64,000 nt of DNA, taken from the NCBI GenBank assembly GCA_031216445.1, contig CM062205.1, positions 14,112,001 through 14,176,000 of the forward strand, written 5' to 3'. The position numbers and the translations under genes were made by a program. Below, in pieces: positions 7,861 to 19,336 of the stretch. The notes under the pieces were generated by a model that was not told the origin of the DNA, did no database searches, and saw nothing but the letters and a program-made list of their open reading frames with translations. Each line of letters begins with the position of its first letter. The first letter of the stretch is position 1. This DNA comes from Lateolabrax maculatus. Lineage: Eukaryota; Chordata; Actinopteri; Acropomatiformes; Lateolabracidae.

Positions 7861-10800
7861 TGCAAACACTATTCTGAGTTTAGTCCATTCATGCATTGTA
7901 TTGAATTCAAGAGAAAAGTTGCTTGCACATTTTGTATTGGTTATTTATATAATGGTTATAATTAGTTCCTTTGCAAATATAGATTTTACATATGAAACAT
8001 TTTTAAAATCTGATGATTACAGATTAAACTAAACAGTATACAAAATACTTAAAATTAGCAACAACATTAAATGCTGAATTAGTAATAATAACCCAATAAA
8101 AATGGGGTATTTTGCATAATCAGTACTTTAACTTTTTATACTTTAAGTACATTAAGCTGGTAATACTTCTTTTTCATAAGGACCAAAAAAAAAAAAAACA
8201 TTCCACCACTGATGATATAACCAAATCCAACAACCTCACCGGTGAACACTGACCCAGCCACTCCGGTATGCATTAAACCCTGAGGGAGACTATGAACTTT
8301 GAGTGTAGCCAATGTGACACATGAGGATCAGTGTGGGTAAAGGATGTGAGTACATTTGTAACTGAATTCTTTGTCACTAAGGCAATTATTGCTATTAAGA
8401 ACATGAGATATGAGAATTAGACTTATTAGCTGTCTACCAATAACCAGTCTTTATACCGGTGACAACTGTTTGAATTCTGTAAGAAAGCGTGAAGAGTTTC
8501 CTGTCTCAATTCCTGTCTTTTCCTCTCTCTGTCTTCACAGACGCTGCCCCACAAAGCACTGGGAATCCACAATTGCCTGAAGGAGATGACATCATCCTGG
8601 AGCAACTCTGGCTTACACAGTGCAGTGTGTTCTACAGTAATCATATTGCCATGTCATTCCCCATAAGCTCTGGTCATTTAAATCCTTTAATTATATACCA
8701 GCAGCATTGAAGCAGTGTTTACTGTAAGGGTCCAGTGTACCTAGTTCTGTATTGTACATTGTGTCTTGTGTTAATAAACTTGTGTGGAGGAAGAGCCCTG
8801 CAGGCGCTCACAGCAACTGTAATGAGAGTGTGTTTAGTCTGGAGACTGTGTAGGACTAATGCTGATGGATTGTATGGCTGCAGGTCAGGTCTTGCACTCA
8901 CACACACTGGTGGAGACTATGGAAGGAGCACGGGAAAGTTTAATTTGTAAGATTATAAAACATTAAGTGTGTCAATCCAACATAAAGTTATCATTACCAT
9001 GTTAATACAAGCTAGATGAAAACTACACAACATTACCATTGAAATACAAAATGAAAGCATTGTTTACAGTTGCTGGCAATTTGGTGGTGGAGTGGTAAAA
9101 TATCTCATCAATAAAATGTAGTTGCTGCCGTCTAACATAAAGTCAAAACACCATCAATCTTGGAGAAGTTGATCTGTTTATCACATTTAACTGAGGCAGT
9201 TGATTTCTAAGAAGTGTGGGACAGATCCCACTGAAGCCATGTGGCTCTGCTTCCCTGCCGACCAGCCCAGACTTGCCCCCTAACGAGATAAGATAGTGTT
9301 GACTACAGGACTCTCTGTATAAATAGGTGAGGGGCCTCCGCTGTGCTTAGGGGGCAAGTATACTCCTTCACAACTGCTTGTTAGATGGTTGAATAGCGAA
9401 CTCTTTTTTTGAATCCTTTACACAACTATTTCTGTCACTTTTCATGTGAACAACCAAGTGCAACAGTATGAATGTCTTAAAATGTGTGCCGTTATCCCCA
9501 TATTTAAACAATATTGCGTCTTCCCCCTCTCCATGACAGCCAGGTTTCACTCCGCCTCCGAGTGCGGCCTTTCTGTTCAGGTATAAACACTTCAGGTATA
9601 AAACCATGCTGGATTTCCAGCATGGTTGCATGACACATCATGCGAGCTACGTTTTTGCTGGTACAACTGGCCCTTTAGTCACCCTCAGTTGCATCCTGTG
9701 CTCTGAAGTTTTAGTGGTTTATGATCTTTGCAACACCAGTCGAATAGTGACAGTTCAAAGCAGCATGACAAATTGAGAATCCATCCCCCGTGGACATATC
9801 TTAGGCAGCATTGTGTAAGGTTTTATAATTAGTAGGTAGGATAACCCAGAATTAAAGTCAGGGATTGTTAGTTTTCTTTCTCTTGATGGCTTTCTTACAT
9901 TCCTTTTATCGATGTTTAATTAATTACTGCGCACTGTCTCATAGTAGAATAATGATTGCGCAATGATAGTTGTAACCCAGAATCTAGTGTATCTGTCACA
10001 CATTGAGCTCTGTGCATGATCACATTTATTTTATTGCCATTACCATCTGGAAAATGTATATATTTCAGAAGAACCAAAGACCTACGTTTGAAAAGGCAAA
10101 AAATTGTATTAACCTTTAATTTTATTAGATTTGTTGCTTGTCAATCATCCTTTGTGTATTACTTTTTCAACATATGAACGAAAGGGATTTAGTCACAAGC
10201 TCCAACATGATTGGACAAAAAACACAATTGCGAAAATCAGTTGCATCAATCAGGCTTTAACCTTGAAAACAAAAACAAGAAGAAAGGGACCTGTGCAGAG
10301 ACAAACACCTGAAGCAAATCTGAGCATTCACTCTTGTTTGAACAGTGACCAGATAAGATAGCTCAAAGTTATCAGCACAAGATGAATTCCCAGAGGAAAC
10401 CCCAGGAGGGGTTTCATCAATGTAGCGGAAGGGAGAAAATCAATCCCTCACACCACATATAGTGATAAATAACCTCCTAAAATGGAAGCAAAATCAGTTG
10501 TACCCTCTACAGCTTTATTCAGTCAAAAACCAACAAATCTAAAAAGAAAAAGATGAAAAAAAACGTCATTCCTGCATGACGATAAAACAGGCCAAGTAAA
10601 CACTGTGCAACTTTGTAAACATAATCATAATCATGTGGGCCAGAATGAAAACATACTTTTTTTTTCAGTTGAGGGGCCAACTCGGGTGATCTTGCACACC
10701 ATTCTGAAATCAGACAGAAGCCTTTGGCCTATTCATATCTCACTATCCCTATCCCCCCTATCCACACTCACTCATTTCGATTTTGAAAGCATTGTCTTGT

Positions 10801-11104
10801 ATGTTAACTCCTTTAAACACCAACTTAAGTCTATCGAGAAGGTCATTTCAATATCAGCCTTTATATGCCGGCTGAATCACTAGTAAAGTCTTCCTCAAAA
10901 ATATTTATGTTCCGTGTGTATGTTTGGAGAAACCAATGATGTCACAGAAAAGGAGAAAACTTCAATGGAGTCTTGTGACTTCCCTTTTTACTTTGCATTA
11001 CATATGCACATATAGACTGGTATTTTCCTCGGCATTCCATCCATATCAGAGTCTCAGTATGTCCTCTCCATATACTGACTCACTGCCCTTTCCTTCATGT
11101 CTTT
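7861..11104. other. Intergenic, no gene seen
   Basis: AT-rich sequence with an A14 run near 8188 and several GATAAG words (near 9290 and 10352). It contains a direct repeat and hairpin at 9576-9627. No open frame has a recognisable family signature. Confidence 0.6.
9576..9627. repeat. 12-bp direct repeat beside an 11-bp perfect hairpin
   Basis: TTCAGGTATAAA occurs twice, 15 bp apart (9576-9587 and 9591-9602). The second copy runs straight into AACCATGCTGG-ATTT-CCAGCATGGTT (9602-9627), a perfect 11-bp inverted repeat with a 4-base loop. Confidence 0.85.
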
Positions 11105-11330
11105 TAAGGATTTCTTAGACAGGCTTCAAGAAAGATTTTCATAAATGTCCTCTTTTGCAAATCCTCCACAGCCCTCTGTATGGGCTGAGAGCTATCTCTA
11201 TCAACAGTAAAGGTCATTGGAGGAGACTTAAGGATATGGAAGGGCTAAGCTGTGTGCATGGGAGAGTGTTTAACAACTATCTACAAATCAATAATAGAAG
11301 GTTTGATAATGAGTGTGTCAAATCACAGTC
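11105..11330. promoter_or_regulatory. Candidate CNE
   Basis: Repeat-free block with a TTTTGCAAATCC octamer-like word, AATCAATAATAG and TTTGATAATG. No reading-frame signal. Confidence 0.3.
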
Positions 11331-11540
11331 ACAGACTAAGTCAGGTGTGGAAAAGCTTGATGCTTTCATCAGACTTTGGTCTCTTAGGTGTCTTTACAGA
11401 GTGAACGATTGAAACATCTGGATTTTGAAAGTTCTAGATTATTGTGAAAATATTCAGCACTTCAAGGCAAGTGTTAGATATTGTTGTATGTGTCAATAGT
11501 CACAACCTCTCACTCACTGCATATAGCATTGTGATTAGAC

Positions 11541-11626
11541 ACTGATTATGTTAATACGTGTGTGTGATTTTCTGTACTGATTGTGTCAATATATGTGTGT
11601 GATTTTCTTTACTGATTATGTTAATG
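11541..11626. repeat. 35-bp tandem repeat, about 2.4 copies
   Basis: Units start ACTGATTATG (11541), ACTGATTGTG (11576) and ACTGATTATG (11611, partial), each full unit containing TGTGTGTGATTTTCT. Copies 1 and 2 differ at a handful of positions. Confidence 0.85.
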
Positions 11627-12884
11627 TTCGGAAGTAATCTACCTCTTTGAAAAAATTAAGCAGGCTTTATATCGGCATATAAAATAATAATAAAGATCTG
11701 ATATCATCAACAGAAAAGCTCCCATTTATTATTCCAGTCTCATGGGGTCTTTTTAAACTGAGTTCCAGTGTCAATAGAGGGGCTCAGGATTACAAGATGA
11801 AAGCTGTAAGACAATTCAGATAATGAACAGGAAAGCAAAGTTTGAAGAAAGAAAGAATTTAGTCATAAAAGTGTGAGCGGATTAGCTCTTCTCTAATTTC
11901 CAACATTTCCTCTTTGATACATCCCTACACTAATCTCATTATAAGTGTCTGTCAAGCATACATGACAATTCATTTTAACAAGGTAGAGTTTCCGGCTCCC
12001 TTTAAATCCACAGCCTTCTTCTGTAATGAAAACACATGAGAGGTATCTCTGGAACAGACATGGCCTAACAAGGAAACGAGAATAAGACTCAGTACTTTTG
12101 ATCATTTTAAAACAAGGTACAGAAATAGTTATAATGGGAATGTGTTTTCCTTGGAAACGTGTGTTCACTGCGACCATTGCATTGTTTAATAGTATAATGG
12201 CCTTTTTAATTCTTTATATAGTTCACTGTATGTCTCTTTACAGTGAATCAGTGCAGTGGATTCAGGTTGGTGACTTTTAGGCAAAAAAAAATTCACTTTA
12301 GGAGTTTTTAATCCCCTTAAGTTCAGTGTAACTATTATCATAAAGAGTTGTTATTGTGCTTTCATTTCACTATGAGGAAATATTGCAGTTTTACCAAGTA
12401 TTTGAAGAAGAAAAGGGCAGCTCATAAAACATTCTTTTCCAGATAAACCTGTAGAGGAAGCAACACATAGCAACACATAATAATTAGTGCCTTGTTAATT
12501 GAGGAGAACCATTATAGCGTACTTAGTGTGACGCTAGACTAAATTGTTTGCCAACAGAACATAATGATTTTACACTCTAAATGTGTTTTGTGTAAGAACT
12601 GCCTCCTTTTTTCTTTTAACAAGAAATGTGAAAAATATCCCGAGGCATTATTTTTGAACTACTTTTACATAACAAGCTGATTGCATAAATATTACATTGG
12701 CTCTTTGTCTGCAGCCTATTGTGCACCAACTCATCATGTCTGATGATATATGTAACTTTCAAAGCCACACTAGCGAAGGTGGCTATAATACACTTCAAAC
12801 TAACTGTCTAGATATATCAAGACCCCTGCGATCTCTATCTGTCCATCACTGGAGTAATCTGACCATTGTGGATAAATACTGTGA
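11627..12884. other. Intergenic, no gene seen
   Basis: AT-rich. 12470-12570 has two copies of AGCAACACAT followed by TAATTAGTG and GTTAATTGAGG, a small homeodomain-word cluster. Confidence 0.55.
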
Positions 12885-13075
12885 AAGGTCTTAAAGCACT
12901 AGGAAGACCAGTACCTTAATCATGGCTAATCCCTGGTAGCTAGACATGTCTTGGGGGGACACGGGACGGACACATCACCCCAATTAGCGGTAGCTATAGC
13001 TTTAAAACCCTGTCATTAGGAGCCCATAACCTTCCTGTCACTCACCATGGCTGCTGCAGCCTCTATTCAGTGCAC
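12885..13075. promoter_or_regulatory. Candidate CNE
   Basis: Includes CTTAATCATGGCTAATCCC, CCCAATTAGCGG and CTGTCATTAGG, four TAAT/ATTA cores within about 110 bp, with no simple repeat. One of the denser homeodomain-word clusters in the window. Confidence 0.4.
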
Positions 13076-13284
13076 TGTTACATTTTGTCACATTATGCAC
13101 AACAGTCATGTGGATTTCAGCACATGGTAGCGTGAACACACGCTTACTCACACCCTCATGGTAATAAGCAAATGTACATACACCACACTGATTTCAGAAA
13201 GTAAATGGTGATACAGGAAGTCACTGCATATATATACAATTTTCAGTGAAGCAAATTGGGCATACGCCATGTTGCTTGCGGGTG

Positions 13285-13480
13285 TAAAATCTTAATAGGC
13301 TGATTTATGTATGACAGTCCTCCGAGCATTAATATGAATAGACAGGGGCTGTTGCCCAAGCCACAGAGTGCCTACACTGTTATGCCATATTCAATATACA
13401 GTACTCCGTGGCTGACGTATTAGAATTATACCTTGGAAACATGCATTTCAGATACCTTTCTTTTGGTTAATGAATGACAG
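13285..13480. promoter_or_regulatory. Candidate CNE
   Basis: Complex sequence with CTTAATAGGCTG, GAGCATTAATATG and GTATTAGAATTATAC. Separated from the 13540-14560 island by about 60 bp of ordinary DNA. Confidence 0.3.
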
Positions 13481-13539
13481 GGGAACATGTACATGCATTT
13501 TGAATGTCCATATAGCTATCAGCTCAGTATGTAGATAGG

Positions 13540-14560
13540 GTCCCTGGTGTTTTAGTGTGAGATAGTCTTTGCAGGCCTTTGCTGGTAGACAGTGGAGCAT
13601 TAACTGTTATCTTGGAGAAAGCACTACCACTAAGCCTGCAACAATAAGACCAGGGTCAAGGATGAAGTTGAATGACAGCTCAGGATGAATATAATTTCAG
13701 AGGAAGCGATAAAGAGGGGTCTTGTACTCACACTAAAAAGCAGAATAATAATTTTTTCACGAGGTTGTCTGCTCCTACATATTTCCATTCTTTCCTCCAT
13801 TCTCGAGTGAAGCGGTCAGATATAAAGGAGGACAATGACCAAGCTAGTGAGATTGATGGTGAGAATGAACAGGCCAGCGTAATCTCGGCTAAATCAAAGC
13901 TATTCACCGTTAATGAAAATAAGAGAGAGACCGCACTGTAAATCATCTTATGGTCTAATGTATTAGTGATAATGAATTCACGCTGCCACATTTAACCTTA
14001 GTTTTGCAATTCATTATATTTGAGATTAACAAGGGAGGGAACTTAAGTGAACTGTCTGCAGGGAATTACAGCTGGGGCCTCATTGTCAATCAAGGATTGT
14101 GTTCCGATGTCTTTCATTAGGGTTGGAGGAATTAAATAAGACTTTCTTTTAATGGCGGATGGCTCTCCCATTTAACGCTCCTCTTGCTCTCCCAAGATGG
14201 TTAACTCTTCATTACCCAAATTAAAGGCATCCATCTCTGTTGGCTCTTGCCACATTGCCATGACCTCTACCTGTCAAAACTTTCATGTAAGCTCTTGAGT
14301 GATGGATGATACCCCCGAACCCCATTGTCAAAATTATCCAGTGACTGTCCAACCCTCTCTGATCCATTCAATCCATCTCCCCAGGCTACGTGCCACCAGC
14401 CAAGATTTAACAATGAAGCTGAGGCACTAATTTACTCTCATAGAAATTAGAAACTACCTTTTAATTATATGCCTGGGAGTGTTCTAAGAGTTCACAATGA
14501 TCACCCTCAAAGCTTTTAACTCGACTTTGTGGGGGCTGATCATTTATATTCTTCAAACGT
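13540..14560. promoter_or_regulatory. Large candidate CNE island
   Basis: About 1 kb almost free of simple repeats. Seen: CATTGTC next to TCAATCA (14081-14092, SOX-like then PBX-like), SOX word AACAATG (14409-14415), and many TAAT/ATTA cores (GTATTAGTGATAATG, TTCATTAGGG, GCACTAATTTAC, TTTTAATTAT). It contains an 89-codon open frame (13672-13941) that looks fortuitous. Together this is the best low-repeat stretch in the first 20 kb of the desert. Confidence 0.4.
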
Positions 14561-15654
14561 GTTATTTTAGTGGTCGTTCAACATACCTATGACCAGAGGG
14601 AATTTGAGAAACCATCAGGAATAGGAAAGAAGGAAAGTGTTGAAATCAGTGTTCACATTTGAAGGTCACAGCTGTTGTTAAAGGATGTGATGCGATAAGA
14701 TGTAAAATACTTTTTCTGGAAATCTGTTTATCAAGACTGACTAGTGTATGGGGACTTGATCACTGATTTTGAGAATATGCATGTGGAGCTCTGATCGATA
14801 GATGATATGCACTGTGGGTGTTACTGGTTAGGCTCTGGAATTGCATCATGCTCAACTGTTTACACACAGGCTTTGTTGACAAAGGAAACACAGTTCTCTC
14901 AACTTCCTCCCTCTTTTTCCCTCTCTATTTGCATCACCTTCAGACACATGTAAATATTCAAACACATGCCACACGTCATACATAAAACATGATATAAGTG
15001 GTCCCATTCTTGTCTGACCTCTTGTCCTCCTGCTTCTCTCCCAGACAGATGTAGATAACGCTCCAGACACACCTCACTTCCTGAGAGGAGAGTTTTAGCT
15101 TCCTGGGAGAGGCACCGCCGTCCCCTGGAGCCCCGAGGAGTTCGACAGCTACCTATGGAGAGGGCACGTCTCTGACTTGTAGACCTGCTCTGAGGCTTCT
15201 CCTCTCACTTTGAGATCCTCCGTGTACCTGTCAAAGGGTCAAAAGGGTACGCTCACTGCAGACAACAGGACTGTGTTTGTGTGTCTGGGTGTGTTTGTGT
15301 TTGCATGTGTGCATGTGCGTGTGTACGTGTGACCCCCCCCCCACTTGTGACAGATGCCAGGCTGTTTGTGTGTGAGGTGTGGGAGTGCTTGGTGGGCAGG
15401 TGGGTAGACACGCATGTGTTTGCGAGTGCACGCGTGAAGGCAAGTGCGTGTGGTTTGTTGTGGAATGGGTTTGAGCAGTAGTACTTGTCATAATGTGCAG
15501 ACACGCGTGTGAACGTATTTGCATACACGGGCATATGTGTGCGCACGTGTATCTACCTGCACATACGCCGTGAGTTTAACCTGTTACCAGGCTCCATAAA
15601 CACCGAAACCCAAAACTGCTGTCCCAGAACCAGAGCATAACAGATGGGGGGGAG
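14561..15654. other. Intergenic, GT-rich
   Basis: Octamer words at 14927-14934 and 15517-15524. 15270-15345 is degenerate GT repeat with a C9 run, and the surrounding TG-rich DNA up to 15560 looks like a decayed microsatellite. No gene. Confidence 0.6.
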
Positions 15655-16075
15655 CTGCTGCTCTGGCAGCCGAGCAAATGATGAGCTAATCGTAGCGAAG
15701 AAGGTGACCATAGTTGGTTACAGCTTATTCAGGATTATGACTCAATCACGGAGGCTTATGGCACTTAGGTAATTATTTAATCAAAGAGTGGACGTGTCAA
15801 TAGAACTCGACAAGAGATTAATTATAAGTCGGAGATGACTTCAACTCATTGTTTTTACTGGTCCTCTCTCTCGACAATGGCAGGAGGGAGAGTTGATGGG
15901 ATCATTGGGAGGGTGAGTGACAGCTCTAGTGAAGCAGGAATAATCAGAGTGGTATAGTTAACACTAAACCCCCCTTAGCGCCAATTGAGATCAATACAAT
16001 GCTATCCTTGATTAAAATGTTTAATTAGCTGTATTAAAGTGCAGTATGAAGCTAAGGAAAGGAGAGAACACATCC
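15655..16075. promoter_or_regulatory. Candidate CNE with homeodomain sites
   Basis: Two perfect TTAATTA sites (15818-15824 and 16021-16027), plus GAGCTAATCG, GGTAATTATTTAATC and CCTTGATTAAAATG. This is a striking density of paired-type and Antennapedia-type homeodomain words with few repeats. Confidence 0.45.
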
Positions 16076-16268
16076 ATTCTCCTCTGTGTATGGATCGGTG
16101 GGAATCTTTAACATCAGCAGATGCCACGAGATAACTGTTGCTTTCTGTACTGCCGCCCATTACTGGTGGTGTGCTAGGGGCCAGGCTATAGTAGAAAAAA
16201 AGCGTTTCACACGACGTGTTGTCCGACATCGTAGGAGATCAGAAGTGTTTATACCAGCTCCACTCAAA

Positions 16269-16315
16269 GGGGGGGGGGGGGGGGGGGGGGTGCCAGGAAT
16301 AAAAAAAAAAAAAAA
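16269..16315. repeat. G22 run and A15 run
   Basis: 22 consecutive G (16269-16290), ten ordinary bases, then 15 A. The G run is a potential quadruplex and a likely sequencing/assembly weak point. Confidence 0.9.
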
Positions 16316-17419
16316 GAGAGCTAGAAAGAGAAGTTTAATCCCTGGCTCCTTTCTCACCTCCACACAGCTGGTCAATCTTGGCGTGAAGTGGGTGTGAATG
16401 TCGGATCATCTGTTTCAGAAAGGTACAGAAATGGCAGGACACAGATCCCGCCAATCCGATGTCAGGAAGGTGTGGGGAGAGGGGGTTTCCTAAGCTATAT
16501 CCAACCATCCAACAAGCAGTTGACTGAGTATACCGGCACCTTAAGCCCTCTATGACAGCTATGGGAGAAGAAACAGGCCTGTGGCAGCAAGAAGAAGGTG
16601 TATGAGTCACTCAGCCTATCCTTAGTAACCTGCCATTATTTATAGCAGACTGTAGGAGGATGAAAGGCACTGGAGAAATTCTGTCTTAGTTATCTACCAA
16701 CAGCTTCCTACTAATAACTGTCATTTTTAAATGTATAGAGGCTTTCATGTTGACAGGAGTGACATTATGTTACAGTATCTTCAAATCTTAAAGATTGCAG
16801 TAATGATATACAAAATGCTCTCAAACTGCTACTCAACTTCAGACACATGACCTGAGGAAATGGCAAATTTAAGATCGAATTGGTGCCACAATATAGTTAG
16901 TTTTATATTGTGTGACTTGTGTCCTTGTCAGTATATGTAAGTTTAAGTAACTAAATGACTACTAGAAAACTGCCGGGTCATTTTTTAATCTCTTTCATGT
17001 TTCTTTTATCAGTCACCTAGACATTTCACTCCTTTAACCAGCCTTCATCTAAAAGAGAAATGAAGCTCTGTGGAGCTTCATGTATGCTAATTCTAGGGAA
17101 TCCCCTCCATGTGTTTTATCCAGTCCTGCTGCTTTATTTGGCTGGTGGGGAACAGGATGTGAGATTTACACCAGCAGAGAAAAACGGAGGCAAGTTGAGA
17201 CACAAAGATGGACATGGCGGTTAACTCCCTGATCATGTCACCAGAGAGGAGAGATAAATGGTGAAAGGAAAACAAGCAAGGGGAAGCTGACTATTTTTCT
17301 AAAAGCTGCACGGAAGTTTCTAATTATATCCACTCGGGGATCTGTAACCTCCACTGAGACACTCAGCCACACACTGACACACATTCACCAACACATTCAC
17401 ACACACTGTTGCAGAGGCC
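16316..17419. other. Intergenic, no gene seen
   Basis: Ordinary complex DNA. It includes a short perfect hairpin at 17060-17081 (listed separately) and a CACA-rich patch near 17380-17410. Confidence 0.55.
17060..17081. repeat. 9-bp perfect inverted repeat
   Basis: ATGAAGCTC-TGTG-GAGCTTCAT: perfect arms with a 4-base loop. Too short for a miRNA precursor. Confidence 0.8.
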
Positions 17420-17575
17420 TAACCTTTGCTGGCCTTGCAGTCCCCTCCGAGCAAGAACCAAATTAGATGGCGAGAGGAAAATAATGTCCCCCGCTTTTAA
17501 CGCTGTTAAAGGCCAGTAATCTCTCATTTACACTGACATTAAGGAGAAGCAAGTTTCACGCTAACATACTCCTGT
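17420..17575. promoter_or_regulatory. Candidate CNE
   Basis: Block with CCAAATTAGATGG, AACGCTGTTAAAGG and CAGTAATCTCTC, no repeats. It lies next to an AGAAG tandem run (17590-17610). Confidence 0.35.
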
Positions 17576-19251
17576 CATTAAAAAAGTGAGGGAGAAGAGA
17601 AGAGAAGAGAAGGTGTATGTGTGTGTGTATGAGGGGTTGATTGAGGGCAGGGCTGTCATGCCTGGTAATATGGAATCTACGCCACAGAGCCCCAAGCCCC
17701 AGGCGGGCAGATGGTAGGGTGGGCAGTGAGAGGGCGAGGGTCCCCTGTCTCTAATTCTCAGCTGCACTTGTAAGATATGCGCTATGTATGAAATGTGTTG
17801 GCAAGGATCCATGTCCTTCAACTCCTTATGTACCCCTAGTGGCTCCACCCAAGCCAGCTGTGTCTGTGTGAGCTCACTGGGCTCTGACAGCAGGGATCAA
17901 AACAACATGTGAACCAGCCGTGACACCGACCACCATCAAAACAAGTGAGCAGCCACGACAAGGCTCCCATAGCTACTTCACAAGGGGCGAGGTGTGTTAT
18001 GAGCGGCGCCGGGCATCCTGCGTGTGTTTGTGTCTCTATCAAACACAACGATGGCTAATGCATTAGTCAGTCATCGTGTCACACTGTGATGTTGCTGGAG
18101 ACAATTAGCTCTTTGAGCTGCAGTGGAAACCAAACGTGAACCGACATGAACCTCGGAGCTTTGTATTCAGATCAAGGGAAAGCTCAAACTTTGTTGCTTT
18201 TTTTTTTTTTGTTGAAAGTGAGCACACACACTTACAGAAGCATACCTCACAAAGACAGAGAGAGATAGACAGAGTGAGTAAGCAGGAAACAGGGAGAGGA
18301 AGAAAAAAAGTTTCAGCAGTATATTGATGGGTTACCTTCTAGTCCATATGGGCCAAAGACAGGAAAACGTGTGCTTTCCTGTTTGATTATATTGGAACAG
18401 AAGAAGCTCAAAGATAGACAAGGGGTGGTGGAAGTATTAGATAGGCCTGCTTATTTTAACTGCTGCACAGGTGTTCTCAATGAAGAAGCCCATTCATGAA
18501 CTCATTTAATGCTGAGGGTATAAAAAAAGGAGGGGGATGAAAGAAAAATAGGAAAAAAAAAGAATGAAGAAAACATCAAAGCTCCGAAAGATGAAGACTC
18601 AATCAATTGATAAATGCCTCTGGACTCAAGTTGTTCCCAGTTGCAAAAAGAAAAAAAAAAAAGAGCTCCATCCTTTGAAATTTTAGATCAGCCTAATGGA
18701 AATGTTAAGGGGGGTTAAATTGATGTGACCTGTACAAACTGCTTAATATATTTAGCACATCAAAATCTATTGTTAACAAACCTCACTCTGCTTTAATGTA
18801 GATCCAAACAAGGTGAGAGAGTGAGACGCCGTGAATAGAATAAGATCTATAGCATTGCAGCCCTCCCCAAATCTCTCACAGACGTGCACACACACACACG
18901 TTGCTTCTGTCACACTTGGACCAATTTCTCTGAGCAGCGATGTATTGTCAGTGGTATTTGTGGGTGACTACAACAGATAATCAGTTGTTTAGCTGTCCTC
19001 TCCTTCCCACAGGAAAGAGCTGACAGCTTTAGGCCATCACTTAGGTCACCTATTAGGGGCCTGCTGCAGTACCTTGGTGTCCACACCAACACACACGTAC
19101 ACCCACACAGTGATGCTCTGTGCTGCACTCACAGCAGATGGGAGTCCTGAGTGACACGTCCTGGCAGAGGAAGGTTACATCATGTAAATAATGTGATACT
19201 CTGCCAGACTTTAATGACATCAGACTTTAATTCCACCTCTGTGTTTTATGC
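17576..19251. other. Intergenic; homeodomain palindrome at 18055
   Basis: Mostly unremarkable, with A/T and AAAAG runs at about 18196-18211 and 18540-18665. At 18055-18066 a perfect 12-bp palindrome CTAATGCATTAG presents two inverted TAAT cores in an otherwise complex stretch (18030-18160). No gene seen. Confidence 0.5.
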
Positions 19252-19336
19252 CACACACACACACACACACACACGCACACACACACACCCACACACACAC
19301 ACAAACACACCCACACCCACACACACACACACACAC
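19252..19336. repeat. (CA)n microsatellite
   Basis: About 85 bp of nearly pure CA with a few substitutions. The open frame across it is a His-Thr artefact. Confidence 0.95.

Noticed and set aside
9318..9325. Perfect TATAAATA box
   Set aside because: No CpG-rich context, initiator, CCAAT box or downstream ORF. TATAAATA is frequent by chance in AT-rich DNA.
13672..13941. 89-codon ORF with fairly normal amino-acid composition
   Set aside because: No family match. It lies in a motif-rich repeat-free block better explained as regulatory, and it is overlapped by an antisense frame of similar length.
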